DNA of 36,989 nt. Origin: a virus. The stretch is taken from positions 1-36,989 of the IMG/VR virus record IMGVR_UViG_3300005253_000358. One strand, written 5' to 3'. The notes beneath the pieces are model-generated. The model had not been told where the DNA came from. It saw only the letters and a list, made by a program, of their open reading frames with translations, and made no database searches. The translations under genes and the position numbers were made by a program. Shown in pieces: positions 8,538-15,411 of the stretch (positions are counted from its first letter, which is position 1; each line of letters opens with the position of its first letter).

Positions 8538-9458
8538 CTAAAACTTGGCGACACTCTCCAACGTCTTATCCCTAATCGTCAACCACTGTTCCGGGGTGAC
8601 ATCTTCTGATGCCACATCAGGACCAGCGATCTCAGCAATAGCACTATGCCATACTTCTCCAATTACTTTATCAACGATAGAAGGATCACGCAGTTCTACA
8701 ATAGTATTCCATGCTTCGTTCATAGTACACGCAGTTTCATCTGGCTTTGGTGGCGGCACTACAGCATCTTTTGATTCTGGTTTAGGCGGTGGGCCACCTA
8801 CTTTGGTTTTAGCTTTGGCTGCTGCTTTAATGTTTTTAGCTGACTTAGCAGCCATCTTTTGTGCCTTTACTTCAGGTGAATCAGGTGCAGCATCATCAGC
8901 AGGTACCCGTGCTGGATGTGCCTTAGCCGGAGCTTTGGCGGCAGTAGCCACTGGCTTCGCTGTTGCGTTCTTGGCACCCAGGGCAGCGAACTGTTTATCT
9001 AAGCTCTTCAATTCAGCAGCATCGAGTCTGCGGAGTTGTGCTCCTGGTTCGGCATCATACACATCGATCCAGTTGACCTGATATGGATACGTGGCCTCTT
9101 CATAAGTATTCTCGCCAATTCTAACCTGAAATTCAAGGTCATCATACTTGCCGTTAGCAAGTTGTACCAGTGATCTGCCGTCCCAGTTGAATACTTTCTT
9201 GACCTGATCCATACTAAGCGTGGGTCCGATCTCCCCACCCTTCTTTTTGATGGCACCATAGAGGCACAAGAACGCAGTGATCTCAGCGTTCCATTCGCTA
9301 TAGTCAAACCATTTCCCCTCTTTCACATCGTAAACTTCAGTGAGTAGAACTCTTACATTGAACCACGGTAGTTCTATGTCAGTGCCCTTTTTCTTCTTAC
9401 CGTCAATACCATGCTCAAGAAGTTTACATCTGAATGTTCCGATTCGGTCTAAGCTCAT
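8538..9458 (-). CDS. Probable ssDNA-binding / recombination accessory protein (DUF669-like)
   Basis: The product has 306 residues: an N-terminal beta-rich domain (residues 1-150, FRCKLLEHGIDG, WFNVRVLLTEVYD), a low-complexity Ala/Lys/Pro linker (about 160-245) with repeated AAKA and PPPKP, and a small helical C-terminal domain. The N-terminal layout and the position near the Sak4-like ATPase (10358-11311) and the RecB/Cas4-like nuclease recall phage DUF669-type single-strand-binding partners of recombinases. That identification is by pattern and context only. The ribosome-binding site is AAAGGG. Confidence 0.55.
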   Translation of the reverse strand: MSLDRIGTFRCKLLEHGIDGKKKKGTDIELPWFNVRVLLTEVYDVKEGKWFDYSEWNAEITAFLCLYGAIKKKGGEIGPTLSMDQVKKVFNWDGRSLVQLANGKYDDLEFQVRIGENTYEEATYPYQVNWIDVYDAEPGAQLRRLDAAELKSLDKQFAALGAKNATAKPVATAAKAPAKAHPARVPADDAAPDSPEVKAQKMAAKSAKNIKAAAKAKTKVGGPPPKPESKDAVVPPPKPDETACTMNEAWNTIVELRDPSIVDKVIGEVWHSAIAEIAGPDVASEDVTPEQWLTIRDKTLESVAKF

Positions 9459-9487
9459 GTTTTACCCTTTCATTAAAATTAATTCTA

Positions 9488-9793
9488 TCATTTTATATCA
9501 AACAACTGAGAAGGACAAAAATCACCACACCAATCAAATGGATTATGTTCTGTTGTAAACGGATTTCTTCGACAGGTAATATCGGGAGAAGATACCTTCT
9601 TTGGGGGACTCCCGACCATCTTCCATTTTCTGGCCCCAAATATACAATTACTACATTTGGCATTTTTAACAGCATTCTTAATACTATTTGTATATTTTGT
9701 CCACGCTCTAATTATATAAAACATAATCAGAACAAGGAACAACATAAAAACCCCCGCAACGACACTTATGATATCACTCGAAGTCCATATCAT
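9488..9793 (-). CDS. Single-pass membrane protein with Cys-rich soluble tail
   Basis: The start overlaps the SEC-C gene stop as ATGA. Residues 8-29 form a strong hydrophobic helix (IISVVAGVFMLFLVLIMFYII), followed by a polar tail with five Cys (CSNC, CRR, WCGDFC). The tail could bind metal. No family was recognised. Confidence 0.65.
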   Translation of the reverse strand: MIWTSSDIISVVAGVFMLFLVLIMFYIIRAWTKYTNSIKNAVKNAKCSNCIFGARKWKMVGSPPKKVSSPDITCRRNPFTTEHNPFDWCGDFCPSQLFDIK

Positions 9794-10146
9794 TTCTTCA
9801 CCCTCTTACATTTAATACACACTCCAACACCATCCGGTATCGGTGTACCACAAGCACACCGTTTTAGCCCGGCATTATCTAATATCTCATTCACGTCCCG
9901 TCCCGTGACTGATTCTGGCACAGCATCAGGTTTATATTTCGCCATGAACATCTTGAACTGTTCGTCTGATAGGATTTTGCGTTTGTGTTGTTCCCTTGCT
10001 ATCAGTATCGACATATGCTCAAACGCAACACGATCACATGCTGCTGCTTTACCACTATCCCCATGGCAGAATTTGAATTTAAGCCCGGAGTTACAGGGGC
10101 AAAGTTCGTTACGCCCTGGTTCTGGTCCTCTGAATTTTATACCCAT
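9790..10146 (-). CDS. SEC-C motif protein with C-terminal zinc ribbon
   Basis: Residues 8-29 match the SEC-C zinc motif (PGRNELCPCNSGLKFKFCHG), a short metal-binding module first known from the SecA C terminus and later found alone in many proteins. The middle is helical, and residues 97-114 add CACGTPIPDGVGVCIKC, a second ribbon. Metal binding is well supported; the partner is not known. It sits in an unbroken overlap chain between a 70-aa gene and a membrane protein gene. Confidence 0.75.
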   Translation of the reverse strand: MGIKFRGPEPGRNELCPCNSGLKFKFCHGDSGKAAACDRVAFEHMSILIAREQHKRKILSDEQFKMFMAKYKPDAVPESVTGRDVNEILDNAGLKRCACGTPIPDGVGVCIKCKRVKK

Positions 10147-10358
10147 TAGTCACCTCTTAATTCTACATCAATAGCAATACTCTGTTTTATAGCCCCATAT
10201 TGACTATCAGTATATTCTTCTGTTGTCTTTTTATTAATATTCTGTGCCCACTTCAAAGCTGCTCGCCAAGTAATTTCACAATCACCTTTATAAATATTTT
10301 CGCCTTTGTTTTGACGCGGGACCATAATTTTCTTAAACCATTTTTCAAACTGTTCCAT
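10146..10358 (-). CDS. Hypothetical protein, 70 aa
   Basis: The ATG at 10358 overlaps the ATPase stop as TGATG, with GGAAGGGGGTGAG just upstream. The product is small, basic at the N terminus and mostly helical (MEQFEKWFKKIMV, WRAALKWAQNINKK). Position directly after the Sak4-like ATPase gene suggests co-expression with recombination genes. The family is not recognised. Confidence 0.6.
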   Translation of the reverse strand: MEQFEKWFKKIMVPRQNKGENIYKGDCEITWRAALKWAQNINKKTTEEYTDSQYGAIKQSIAIDVELRGD

Positions 10359-11311
10359 CACTCACCCCCTTCCTCTGGAATATCACGCCATGCTTCATCA
10401 AACAAGAACTTCCATATGGAATCATCCGCGGGATTATCAAATGATACTACGGGGAACCTGTACGGGATGGTCCGTGACTTAGCCTTATAGTAAACCTCTG
10501 GGGCATGGACGTGGATAATTCTGTTACCGGTTGATGTAGCCTTGGCCACCTTAGCCTTTTCACTATCCTTAGCAGCTACTACGCCTTCATTACTAATCTT
10601 GAGCACGTGATCTGCCCACTCACACCACAGGCCCCAGATAGCAGGAGTAGCACCATGTTTAGGTTGCAGCTTAGGCACATCACAGAGATAATCTTCACCG
10701 CCAGCATTAGCAATGGAGATCTGATTCATCTGGCATAAGATACATACATTTTTACCACGTCTGATCAAAGCATCGAAGTCTGCAAGAGGCAATCGCATGG
10801 TGTCATACAGGTGGCGGTAGCCTTTACCCCACCCATATTGCTCGATGTTTTTTACCTTAATGTTATTTTCTTTGCCACCTAATACATTCTCCAACATCCA
10901 AACAAGTGCCCAATCTTCAAGTATATTACCAGTATCAACGACAAGTGTTTCATAGTTATCAAGTAAATCAGGTTGTTGTACGGCCATTCTGAAATCATCG
11001 AATGTTTCTATGCCGGGAATATATTTTAGTTTTTCACCAGTGACAGGGTGCCGAATTTCACGACCACCATCATCAAGACCAGCGAACACAGGTGTGGGTA
11101 GCATTGAGGCAAGTGTGGTTTTGCCCATACCTGAATCGGCATACTTAATAATTTTCTTACCCCCATTATCATCACCCCAGACAGCAACCTGGAATGTTTT
11201 ATTGGCCGTTTTCTGCTGTTGTTGTTTGGCGGCTTTCGGTTTCGCGGACACCAGGACAGGGGGGGCTTTTGTCAGCTTCGGTTTTGTTGGTGGTTTGTTT
11301 GATAGGGTCAT
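10358..11311 (-). CDS. Sak4-like RecA-fold ATPase (recombination)
   Basis: The protein has 317 residues. A 40-residue Lys/Pro/Gln-rich N-terminal tail precedes a RecA-type core with P-loop YADSGMGKTT (about 57-66) and Walker B ETLVVDTGN (about 121-129), then a QMN sensor-like segment. The layout matches phage nucleotide-binding Sak4-type single-strand annealing ATPases, which act with an SSB-like partner and an exonuclease. All three types occur here (8538-9458 and 12119-13405). An AGGAAATATCAA leader precedes the ATG. The upstream small gene overlaps its first 113 bp in another frame. Confidence 0.8.
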   Translation of the reverse strand: MTLSNKPPTKPKLTKAPPVLVSAKPKAAKQQQQKTANKTFQVAVWGDDNGGKKIIKYADSGMGKTTLASMLPTPVFAGLDDGGREIRHPVTGEKLKYIPGIETFDDFRMAVQQPDLLDNYETLVVDTGNILEDWALVWMLENVLGGKENNIKVKNIEQYGWGKGYRHLYDTMRLPLADFDALIRRGKNVCILCQMNQISIANAGGEDYLCDVPKLQPKHGATPAIWGLWCEWADHVLKISNEGVVAAKDSEKAKVAKATSTGNRIIHVHAPEVYYKAKSRTIPYRFPVVSFDNPADDSIWKFLFDEAWRDIPEEGGE

Positions 11312-11516
11312 TTGATATTTCCTTTCGTACTAAATATGAAAAACCATTATCGCGCCATACTTTTTTCTTATCTTTATCCATAATAGATGACATAAGTAAG
11401 TAAGTAAGATTTTCCAACTGGTGTTTATTAAACTCATATATAGAGATGCCATAAAAATAACACACACTATTAGGACATACTTGATTAAGTTTTTCTTTTA
11501 CCTTGGTTTTAGTCAT
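11199..11516 (-). CDS. Hypothetical protein, 105 aa, overlapping the ATPase start
   Basis: The ATG at 11516 has AGGAGAATTGTG before it and overlaps the HD gene by 8 bp (ATGACTAA), a strong start. Residues 1-65 look like a genuine helical domain (KTKVKEKLNQ, YEFNKHQLENLTYLLMSSIMDKDKKK). The last 37 or so residues are low-complexity and are read in a second frame through the Lys/Pro tail of the ATPase, a same-strand overlap of 113 bp. Possible explanations are a true overlapping gene or a shortened protein whose stop was lost. The function is unknown. Confidence 0.6.
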   Translation of the reverse strand: MTKTKVKEKLNQVCPNSVCYFYGISIYEFNKHQLENLTYLLMSSIMDKDKKKVWRDNGFSYLVRKEISNDPIKQTTNKTEADKSPPCPGVRETESRQTTTAENGQ

Positions 11517-12138
11517 CACAATTCTCCTTGCAATTTTTACATGTTCTGTCAACTACATCAGCATTCTTTTCTTTTATTAGTTTGGAATATATTTCATCAA
11601 CTTTACGACTGGCACAATAGTCGGCCAGGTGGATTAGGTTGGCGAAGGCTTCTGTTGGTCTGTATGCAGGATCAGTTGTCCATATCCCCATATGGCCAGC
11701 GATTCCACTAAAAATTCTTTGATAAGTAGCCTCACTTAGTTCCAAATCAGCTATTTCGTTTATCTTAAAAGCCAACGTCACCCCATGTGTCCCTGTTACA
11801 CCTTGTTCAAGCGAATAGCCTTGTGCGTTCAGACCTTTGCCATTCTTGAGCATGTCGTGTAATAGGAGTGTTGCAACTATTTCATCACGGTATCCTTCAA
11901 ACTGCATCGCCCTCAATAATTCAAGTCCCCACCACACAGCAAGCTTGGTATGTCGTACCAGGCCCCCAACACCGAGTGACACTTGTGGATGGTATTTGCC
12001 TGTTGTGCTGCACGGGCAGGTCCAGAAATAGTCAGGGCAGAGTTTGTCGAAACATTCTATGACAAAGTTTTTGATGGTTTTGTCGTGTATTAGATTTAGT
12101 TCATGCGCGAATATGGTTTCAGCTTTGCATAATGTCAT
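11509..12138 (-). CDS. HD-domain metal-dependent phosphohydrolase
   Basis: The protein has 209 residues with the HD signature: H63 in VRHTK, HD94-95 in LLLHDMLKNG, H118, H149 in GIAGHMG and D173 in HLADYCASRK. These residues coordinate metals in HD nucleotidases and phosphodiesterases. N- and C-terminal Cys (CPCS, CKNCKENC) may bind zinc. Candidates include dNTPases, nucleases and nucleotide phosphohydrolases. HD enzymes (DatZ) are also part of 2-aminoadenine phage sets, but no PurZ is present here. The start overlaps the nuclease gene by 20 bp and has GGGAGAAATTAG before it. Confidence 0.8.
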   Translation of the reverse strand: MTLCKAETIFAHELNLIHDKTIKNFVIECFDKLCPDYFWTCPCSTTGKYHPQVSLGVGGLVRHTKLAVWWGLELLRAMQFEGYRDEIVATLLLHDMLKNGKGLNAQGYSLEQGVTGTHGVTLAFKINEIADLELSEATYQRIFSGIAGHMGIWTTDPAYRPTEAFANLIHLADYCASRKVDEIYSKLIKEKNADVVDRTCKNCKENCDD

Positions 12139-13405
12139 CTAATTTCTCCCGCCTAAATCTTTCTGCGAAAATACATTTGAATCCATCAGGAATGTGATCT
12201 GGATCTACAATTTGACGATTATAACAACTTTCTATATAATCACACCGAAACGTAGCTTCACACTGATGTTCATTAGTATAGAATCTACCAGATCTAACCA
12301 TAAACTGCATATTTTGAGCTATATCATAAAGTTCTTGTTCAAATGCCTTCAGTTCAGCATCAGTTCTGGTAAGCTCAACACATCGGAAATAGAACTCAGG
12401 ACGTTCAGTAATGTCCTTGAGCAATCGGGCACCGAACATATCAGGTGTTTCGCGGATGGTGAAGGTGCCTGGTTTTGAACCGGGTTCAAGATATGCTTGC
12501 ACTCCATTGACAGCAGGATGCAATAATTCTGTATATCCTGGTTCTGGAATACCAGTTACCACTTCAAACTCCTGCCCACAGTACATACCATCAGCCACGA
12601 ACTTCTTACTGTCACCCTGAGTGAGTTTCTTCGGTCTAATTGTTGGCTTATGATACACATCGTACTTGACTGTGTTGATGAGTGGACCACCTTTTCCACA
12701 ATTTTCACAAGGATGTGACAAGTGATTAAGACAACCGGGATGCTCACATGGTATTTCATTTTGTTGCATCCTTCTGGCAGCATAGATATACATAGTAGTC
12801 TGCACATCGAGGTTCAAGTGACCCCAATAAGTCGAATCAGAATCGATAGACTTGCTGGTTGACTTATGTTCCTTGACAGCTATACCGTTGGCGATCTCAA
12901 TCAGTTTATCTATTCGACCTTTGATAAACACATCAGGTACAGGATGACCAGTCTGGGGATTGAGTAATGGCAGACTAAAATATTGTTCTGTCGCGACAAC
13001 TGGTTCCAGTTGCTCACCATAATGCCAGCGATAACCGGCAAGTGCATGAAGCAATGTCACTCGCTCGACCTCTTTAGCTTCAGGATCATTGAACTCTATG
13101 CCCTCGTAAGCCTTGTTCAGTACACGAGTTACGACTTCCATGATGTCATCAGGGACCATACCTATGCCCTCACATATAGGGCAATCTTCTTTTATAAGTG
13201 GTAGCACTGGTCCAGGATGCACACAAGAACATTCGTTCCCTGGCACCAGGGCAGCAGTTTCAAGGAGCAGATGCCAGTTAGTTCCTACTCTTTGAGATTC
13301 CTTATCTTCGATTGGCCTAATACCGTAGACATATGCGTTCCTGAATCTGATCGGACAAGATTTGAAAGCTCCGATAGATGAAGCTGATAATATTAGTTTT
13401 TTCAT
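12119..13405 (-). CDS. Cas4/RecB-like PD-(D/E)XK nuclease with Cys-rich insertions
   Basis: The protein has 428 residues. The nuclease core is visible: SxSSxxxFxxCPxRFR at the N terminus, H45 in GTNWH, D166 in GRIDKL, E179-x-K181 in VKEHKS, and a QxxxY helix after it (DVQTTMYIY). The conserved Cys17 and a C-terminal Cys cluster (CEATFRCDYIESC) fit the Fe-S Cas4/AddB-type site. Two additional knuckles (around 59-78, CPIC; around 220-240, CENC) are inserted. It may resect DNA ends for the Sak4-like pathway. The ATG follows AGGGGAATCAAG and the stop runs into the HD gene. Confidence 0.85.
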   Translation of the reverse strand: MKKLILSASSIGAFKSCPIRFRNAYVYGIRPIEDKESQRVGTNWHLLLETAALVPGNECSCVHPGPVLPLIKEDCPICEGIGMVPDDIMEVVTRVLNKAYEGIEFNDPEAKEVERVTLLHALAGYRWHYGEQLEPVVATEQYFSLPLLNPQTGHPVPDVFIKGRIDKLIEIANGIAVKEHKSTSKSIDSDSTYWGHLNLDVQTTMYIYAARRMQQNEIPCEHPGCLNHLSHPCENCGKGGPLINTVKYDVYHKPTIRPKKLTQGDSKKFVADGMYCGQEFEVVTGIPEPGYTELLHPAVNGVQAYLEPGSKPGTFTIRETPDMFGARLLKDITERPEFYFRCVELTRTDAELKAFEQELYDIAQNMQFMVRSGRFYTNEHQCEATFRCDYIESCYNRQIVDPDHIPDGFKCIFAERFRREKLDDIMQS

Positions 13406-13698
13406 TCTTGATTCCCCTTATTTAATGGCCAGTCAGCAGTCAAACCATTATTACCAAGATCTTCCTTATCATTAACCCAATCGACAGCATGGCGTGCTGA
13501 ATCTCTCGTATATCGGTCTTGTCCCTCTTCAGGCCACTCATCCCAAATATCATCTTCGTCTAAGCCCTCTTCGAGCACCTGAATCTGGGCATCAAGTGCG
13601 GCCAGATTATCATCCCCAAACATAGATGTGGGACGTACATTAGGTCTAACTGTTTTAAGGGCTTCAATTTCTGTTTTGATTTGTTCTTTTATTTTCAT
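13402..13698 (-). CDS. Hypothetical acidic protein, 98 aa
   Basis: ATGA overlaps join this gene to both neighbours. The product is helical at the N terminus (KIKEQIKTEIEALKTV) and strongly acidic in the middle (EEGLDEDDIWDEWPEEG), with a Trp/Asp-rich tail. No motif was recognised. It directly precedes the nuclease gene, so it may modulate that protein, but this rests on position alone. Confidence 0.6.
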   Translation of the reverse strand: MKIKEQIKTEIEALKTVRPNVRPTSMFGDDNLAALDAQIQVLEEGLDEDDIWDEWPEEGQDRYTRDSARHAVDWVNDKEDLGNNGLTADWPLNKGNQE

Positions 13699-13829
13699 TC
13701 TGGTTTCTCCATATTAGTTTCCCATTTAGTGCACCTTAAACACCATCGTTGATAGTATCTGTGATTAATAAAAACCCATGCTCCCCACTTATGTTCTTTC
13801 TTTAGCCAGCAGATTATTGTTCCGATCAT
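13695..13829 (-). CDS. Small CxxC protein, 44 aa
   Basis: The start and stop both form ATGA overlaps with neighbours, the strongest evidence available for such a short gene. The product has a Trp/His-rich N terminus (CWLKKEHKWGAWVF) and CLRC near residue 30. It is likely a metal-binding knuckle of the kind scattered through this genome. The function is unknown. Confidence 0.65.
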   Translation of the reverse strand: MIGTIICWLKKEHKWGAWVFINHRYYQRWCLRCTKWETNMEKPE

Positions 13830-14137
13830 TTGATCTCACTCCAATCTATTTTTTGGGTTATGGCTTTAGCTACGACATTTGCTATTGCTGATGCTGTTTT
13901 TCGTACTACGTCACGTGGTTGATCATCACGATCTAAGTCAACTTCAAACGTATAATCAACGTTATTAAGTTCAAACACACCTACAACTGTTTTGCATGTA
14001 CGCCCACCACGTTGCATTATATCTGCCTTGACATTCAGAACTGTATTTTCCGGTAGTATGTTTTCTTTAAGTGTTGCTTCTTTAACTTTCTTCAAACAGT
14101 CATTGTAAAATTTACCGGCTTCAATTATATCTATCAT
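13826..14137 (-). CDS. Hypothetical protein, 103 aa
   Basis: The start is placed at MIDIIEAG because this ATG forms an ATGA overlap with the VRR-NUC stop; a longer frame would overlap that gene by 49 bp. The product has an N-terminal helix, beta-rich middle (TVLNVKADIM, CKTVVGVFEL) and C-terminal helix. It looks like a small alpha/beta domain. The family is not recognised. Confidence 0.65.
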   Translation of the reverse strand: MIDIIEAGKFYNDCLKKVKEATLKENILPENTVLNVKADIMQRGGRTCKTVVGVFELNNVDYTFEVDLDRDDQPRDVVRKTASAIANVVAKAITQKIDWSEIK

Positions 14138-14598
14138 ACCCACTCTCCCATAAAATGTTCTAACTCTTCTACTCCGTGACATACGAAGTACAGCCCACCA
14201 TTGTCACGCACTCGCTTCATTCTCTTTTGTTGACCGATACTTAGTGTACCGCCTGATCCACGCTTTGTTTCAATCTCGAAGTGTTTCCCCCAGTTATTTT
14301 TCAACATACCATGAATGTCACCAGAATTGATAATGCCGTAACAACCCCACTGCCCACGCTTATTCTGGAACGTACCAGCGTCATGTCGATTACACATTAC
14401 ATGGTGCTTTTTCAACCAAGACAGGCAATCAGCAAGAACCTCATGCTCAAGCTTCTTAGGGTCAACCGGCACCACCGGATGCGTCCTGATACTCCCGTCT
14501 TTAGCTCCGACACGTTTCACTTTCTCTCCCTTGCGTATCTGGTGATAGGCGTTGGCAAGGTCATTGAACTTTTGTTGTTTTGTTTGTCGGTGTTTCAT
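14134..14598 (-). CDS. VRR-NUC nuclease (PD-(D/E)XK fold)
   Basis: The product has 154 residues. It has a basic N-terminal tail, then the VRR-NUC core: E in LEHEVLADCLSWL, D in SGDIHGM, ExK in FEIETKRG, Q in SIGQQKRMKR, and a final beta-alpha unit (GLYFVCHGVEELE). Standalone VRR-NUC enzymes in phages cleave branched or structured DNA and are often next to replication genes, as here. Catalytic residues are all present. The start overlaps the upstream small gene by 38 bp. Confidence 0.85.
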   Translation of the reverse strand: MKHRQTKQQKFNDLANAYHQIRKGEKVKRVGAKDGSIRTHPVVPVDPKKLEHEVLADCLSWLKKHHVMCNRHDAGTFQNKRGQWGCYGIINSGDIHGMLKNNWGKHFEIETKRGSGGTLSIGQQKRMKRVRDNGGLYFVCHGVEELEHFMGEWV

Positions 14599-14764
14599 GT
14601 TGATCCTTTTTGAACCGCTTATTACAGGTTTTGCAACGCTCGTTAGATTTTATTATCTTAAAAAAGGATGTTATCAAAGTACCTACTTTACGCCCATCAC
14701 TTAATCCACAGGCTGTTCTCATATCTGAATCAGGTCTATCTTCAGGATAATAATGTGTTTTCAC
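14561..14764 (-). CDS. Small Cys-containing protein, 67 aa
   Basis: It begins with a GTG at 14764, two bases after the preceding stop, with GGGGGTG upstream in that gene. A single Cys near residue 19 and a CKTC pair near 44 with surrounding basic residues (FKKDQH) suggest a weak Zn knuckle. The 3' part overlaps the VRR-NUC start by 38 bp. The function is unknown. Confidence 0.55.
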   Translation of the reverse strand: MKTHYYPEDRPDSDMRTACGLSDGRKVGTLITSFFKIIKSNERCKTCNKRFKKDQHETPTNKTTKVQ

Positions 14765-14765
14765 C

Positions 14766-14930
14766 TCAACACCCCCTCAATTTCTGACCAGCCCACTGTA
14801 ACCAGTTATGTTTCTTCATGTGCTCTTCGGCCTGTTCGACACGTGCTTCAGGTTCCATCACATCAACCCGATGAATCGCACGCCCGACTGCGTATCTGAT
14901 TAGGTCTATGTGTCGTTTGAAGTGTTTCAT
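14766..14930 (-). CDS. Small basic helical protein, 54 aa
   Basis: The ATG forms an ATGA overlap with the Tat-signal gene. The product is rich in His, Lys and Arg with two likely helices (FKRHIDLIRYAVGRAIH, ARVEQAEEHMKKHNW), and ends in Cys. No motif was recognised. The overlap and the GTG of the next gene placed 2 bp downstream support it. Confidence 0.6.
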   Translation of the reverse strand: MKHFKRHIDLIRYAVGRAIHRVDVMEPEARVEQAEEHMKKHNWLQWAGQKLRGC

Positions 14931-15205
14931 GCTGATAGATCCTCTCGATAATATATTGGCACACCCTTAAGATAACATCTGGGTAAACCATAGAGAATAT
15001 TATTAGTACAACCTTGTTGTCGTGCTTTAATAAAAATAACTGTTTTGGATGTACCTTTCATGGCTCGATCAACGCCAACAATATAACTTCCGTCTTTGCC
15101 CCGCACCCATAGGTGCTTGATCGGTGATTTCAACAACTCACCAGGACACATAACAGCAGCCCCACATACGGTGGCCAGAGATCTGAGAAAGGTTCGGCGG
15201 TTCAT
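14927..15205 (-). CDS. Small protein with twin-arginine (Tat-type) signal
   Basis: The product has 92 residues. Starting at the ATGA-overlapping ATG, residues 1-25 read MNRRTFLRSLATVCGAAV, a textbook twin-arginine motif RRTFLR followed by a weak hydrophobic stretch. The rest is a short basic domain (KHLWVRGKDGSYIVGVDRAMKG) with two Cys. Tat signals export folded proteins across the cytoplasmic membrane. That is unexpected between DNA polymerase and nuclease genes. An alternative is a chance match, but the match is close. Confidence 0.65.
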   Translation of the reverse strand: MNRRTFLRSLATVCGAAVMCPGELLKSPIKHLWVRGKDGSYIVGVDRAMKGTSKTVIFIKARQQGCTNNILYGLPRCYLKGVPIYYREDLSA

Positions 15206-15411
15206 AATGCAGGAATACCTCTTGCCATTACTGAATACCACTCTGGATATTTTATTTTGCACGCCGTTAACGCTTTATATACGGCTTCTATTTCATCTAT
15301 AGTTAAAAGTGTTTTAGAAAACATAATTTTTACAGGATTATAACCTGCTTTCTCTAATTCTTTCATTACTGGTAAGAATGCTAAGATTTTACTTTTCATT
15401 ATATCTATCAT
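15202..15411 (-). CDS. Hypothetical protein, 69 aa
   Basis: Both ends form ATGA overlaps, with the polymerase upstream and the Tat-signal gene downstream. The product is mostly helical (ILAFLPVMKELEKAGYNPVKIM, TIDEIEAVYKALTACKIKYPEWY). There is no TM segment of full length and no motif that I recognise. It could be a polymerase accessory protein, on position only. Confidence 0.65.
   Translation of the reverse strand: MIDIMKSKILAFLPVMKELEKAGYNPVKIMFSKTLLTIDEIEAVYKALTACKIKYPEWYSVMARGIPAL

Noticed and set aside
8545-9081. 178-aa rightward open frame rich in Ala and Ser
   Set aside because: Antisense shadow of the Ala/Lys-rich linker of the 306-aa gene.
9434-10174. Long 246-aa rightward open frame
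   Set aside because: Opposite to three tightly linked leftward genes with ATGA overlaps, including the SEC-C protein; low-complexity translation.
11509-12138. DatZ identity for the HD protein
   Set aside because: Only the general HD residues match by eye; no PurZ is present, so a specific name is not justified.
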